The notes below the pieces were generated by a model, which was given only the letters and a program-made list of their open reading frames with translations, was not told the origin of the DNA and searched no databases. From Morchella semilibera (taxonomy: Eukaryota; Ascomycota; Pezizomycetes; Pezizales; Morchellaceae), in NCBI GenBank assembly GCA_009192285.1, contig WBVU01000016.1, forward strand, positions 806,001 through 870,000: a DNA stretch of 64,000 nt, in the 5' to 3' direction. The position numbers and the translations under genes were made by a program. This document shows positions 61,971 through 64,000 of the stretch, in pieces (within the stretch, counting starts at the first letter, position 1; every line of letters starts with the position of its first letter).

Positions 61971-64000
61971 ATGGACGACGCAGATCGTGCCGACTTTGAC
62001 CTCAAGCTCTCCCTCAAGTACTACCTCGACTCCCCAACATCCGTGCCCTGTCTAGATGCTCACCCAGACCTCCTCGACGCTGAGTCTGACCCAGAGTCCC
62101 TGACAAATGCTCAGCTTACTCCCATCCTCGAGGCGATAATCGATTCTGTCGCCGCCTCTCCAGACGCAATCGCTCGCTCCTCAAACCTCGACTCTTTGCA
62201 ATGCCTCCTCAAGTAGCTTCCCCCACACCCCCCCCCCACTACACCTCCGAGAAGAAGAAGAAAGAAAAGGAAAAAAGAAAAAAACCATTAACACATTAAT
62301 ACAGATTCTTTCCCACGCTCCCCACAGCAGCCATCGGAAAGATCATCGACCTCATCACCTCCGGCCTCTCCGCCCAATCCGACATCCTCTCCTCCGAGAT
62401 TGATCACGCCGAGCCCGACACGCTCTCAGAGCACCGCCTGCTCCTCGAGATCTATGGCTTCCTGACGCAATGGGCCGTGACTGCCGTTGAAGCCCGTGCC
62501 GCCGCCGTTGCCACTACAAACGCATCCACCGCATCCGCCGCCGCCCGGGGCGCAAAGGGGAAGGGCGCAAAGGGGAAAGGTGCCGCGGCGGCGGCGGCGC
62601 AGACTGCGTGGGACTCGGCGACCCACCTGCTGGCGGCGTTGGAGACAATGTGTAAGGTGCTGAGGCTGAAACTGCTAAAGGTCTTTGTGACGACAAGTGA
62701 GCGGGACACGTTTGTGAGCCTGTTTACGAGGCCCGTGTATGTGGTGCTGGAGAGCGAGAGTAGGATCAAGAATACGAGTGTAAGGATGTATCTGTTCAAG
62801 GTGCTGTGTATTGCTGTGAAGCATCATGGGCATGCATTTGGTACACTCTCTATATACAACTCCAGTTCCAGAAATATAGATGCTAATTTACTATACACAG
62901 GCGCACAAACATCCATCGTCCAAAACCTGACCTACTTTGAGCACCTCTCCGAGCCCATGGCCGAATTCCTCCAGATCCTCTCCGAGCAATACGACTACCC
63001 CCAGCTCGTCGACGAGATCCTGCGCGAGCTCTCAAACAAAGAATTCAACAGCAACGACACGCGTGGCCCAAAGTCCGTCTCCGGCTTCATCATCAAGCTC
63101 TCTGAGCTGGCCCCGCGCCTCGTAATCAAGCAAATGACACTCCTCATTAAGCTACTCGACAGCGAAGTAAGTTACCCTTACCCTTACCCTTACCCACATC
63201 CAGCGCCACCGAGTGCTCACCCATGACTTAACCCAAAAAAAAACCGTATAACTCACCAGACCTAACCCATCACTAACAACACAGTCCTACAACCTCCGCT
63301 GCGCCGTCCTTGAAGTCCTCGGTAACCTTATTACGGACCTAACCCTCTCGGACCCCAGCACGCACTCGCACTCCAAGGAACAGATGAAGTCCTTCTTCGA
63401 CGTTCTCGAGGAGCGCTTCCTCGACATCAACCCCTACTGCCGAAGCAAGACCATCCAGGTATACACGACAAAGCTGCTCGACCTTCCCAACAAGTTCCCC
63501 AAGCGCCGGCAGAAGGTGGCGGACCTGGCGCTCCGCTCGCTCCAGGACAAGTCCAGCAACGTGCGCAGAAACGCAATCAAGCTGCTGACACGCCTGGTAG
63601 CGACACACCCCTACGGCGCGCTCCATGGCGGGACACTCAAGATGAGGGAGTGGCAGGGCAGGTTCGAGACCATCGACAAGCAGCTGGGGGAGCTGCAGCC
63701 ACCGCCGGGAAGCTTGGAGGGCGCGAGGGTGGGGGAGGGGAAAGTGGGGGAGGAGACGGTTGATCCGGCGTTGCTGGACGATGCGACGATGGTGGAGGGG
63801 GAGGAAGACGGCGAGGAAGGTGAAGAGGAGGAGGGAGAAGACGAGGATGGAGAAGACGAAGACGGCGCGCCAAAGACGCCGCGGCGTAAGAAGAAGAATA
63901 AGACGGTCGACGCCTCCCAGGGGGAGACACCGGCGCAGGTGCAGATGCTGGACAACTCGGAGGAGATCTCGCGGCTGCAGCTGACGAGGCGGTACTATGC
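61971..64000 (+). CDS. YCS4: Condensin complex subunit 1 (Cnd1/Ycs4), 3' part outside the window
   Basis: Four exons are visible (61971-62212, 62305-62840, 62901-63166, 63285-64000), with the last open at the window end. The protein begins MDDADRADFDLKLSLKYYL and covers the condensin N-terminal domain (KFFPTLPTAAIGKIIDLITS, LLLEIYGFLTQWAV, THLLAALETMCKVLRLKLLK, RMYLFKVLCIAVKHHGHAFG) and the start of the HEAT-repeat body (SYNLRCAVLEVLGNLITDLT, RQKVADLALRSLQDKSSNVR, RNAIKLLTRLVATHPYG). An Ala/Gly/Lys-rich insert at about 190-210 and an acidic Glu stretch near 555 are low complexity. Cnd1/CAP-D2 is the HEAT subunit of condensin that compacts mitotic chromosomes. The family usually exceeds 1100 residues, so about half is present. 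Confidence 0.95.
63172..63195. repeat. TTACCC repeat inside a CND1 intron
   Basis: Four TTACCC units start just inside the intron, after the GTAAG donor. Confidence 0.75.

Noticed and set aside
63172-63195. Telomere-like repeat (TTACCC here, CCCTTA at 59131-59160)
   Set aside because: The unit is CCCTTA/TAAGGG, not the fungal telomere unit CCCTAA/TTAGGG, copy number is small, and one copy is inside a condensin intron.

Overview
The window is nuclear DNA of a filamentous ascomycete (Pezizomycotina). The genes are eukaryotic, have one to ten short GT-AG introns (mostly 50-90 nt, branch points like CTAAC), and include fungal families such as DASH Spc34, Vid27, the fungal PDAT Lro1, a Fungal-N/NACHT/ankyrin NLR and a complex I LYR subunit. 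Gene spacing is loose, and some features recall early-diverging Pezizomycotina such as Pezizomycetes, but the class is only a guess. No transposon ORF, tRNA, rRNA or CRISPR was recognised.

Layout. 1-6.4 kb: a small eight-cysteine secreted protein and a NACHT-ankyrin NLR, the one clearly accessory part. 7.4-8.5 kb: the cohesin acetyltransferase Eco1. 12.0-14.4 kb: a divergent histone H2B/H2A pair. 16.1-17.9 kb: an unrecognised basic low-complexity protein. 19.8-27 kb: mitochondrial 2-oxoglutarate dehydrogenase E2 (Kgd2), complex I subunit NDUFB9/B22 (found by assembling four small exons), ribosomal protein L12 and flap endonuclease Fen1/Rad27. 30.3-31.4 kb: linker histone H1. 31.4-38 kb: a gene-poor stretch with three hairpin or MITE-like elements. 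38-54.5 kb: PI4P 5-kinase (Mss4), exportin Msn5/exportin-5, Vid27 and phospholipid:diacylglycerol acyltransferase (Lro1). 55.6-64 kb: DASH Spc34, NatC catalytic subunit Mak3/Naa30 with an odd histidine-rich tail, the Cdc7 kinase and, divergently, condensin subunit 1 (cut by the window end). For each multi-exon gene the exons I chose sum to a whole number of codons and join conserved family motifs.

Many of the genes serve the chromosome cycle: Eco1, Cdc7, Fen1, condensin, Spc34 and histones H1, H2A and H2B. They are not arranged as a pathway cluster, so this may be coincidence.

The most interesting unexplained signal is non-coding: a bipartite element CGAGTGAY-N5-RTGAY, two TGAY half-sites exactly 10 bp apart, found in 11 exact copies on both strands, all outside coding exons, plus several near copies (two in tandem inside the CDC7 intron). 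A second over-represented word, the palindrome TACATGTA, occurs about 16 times and is concentrated in the gene-poor interval.
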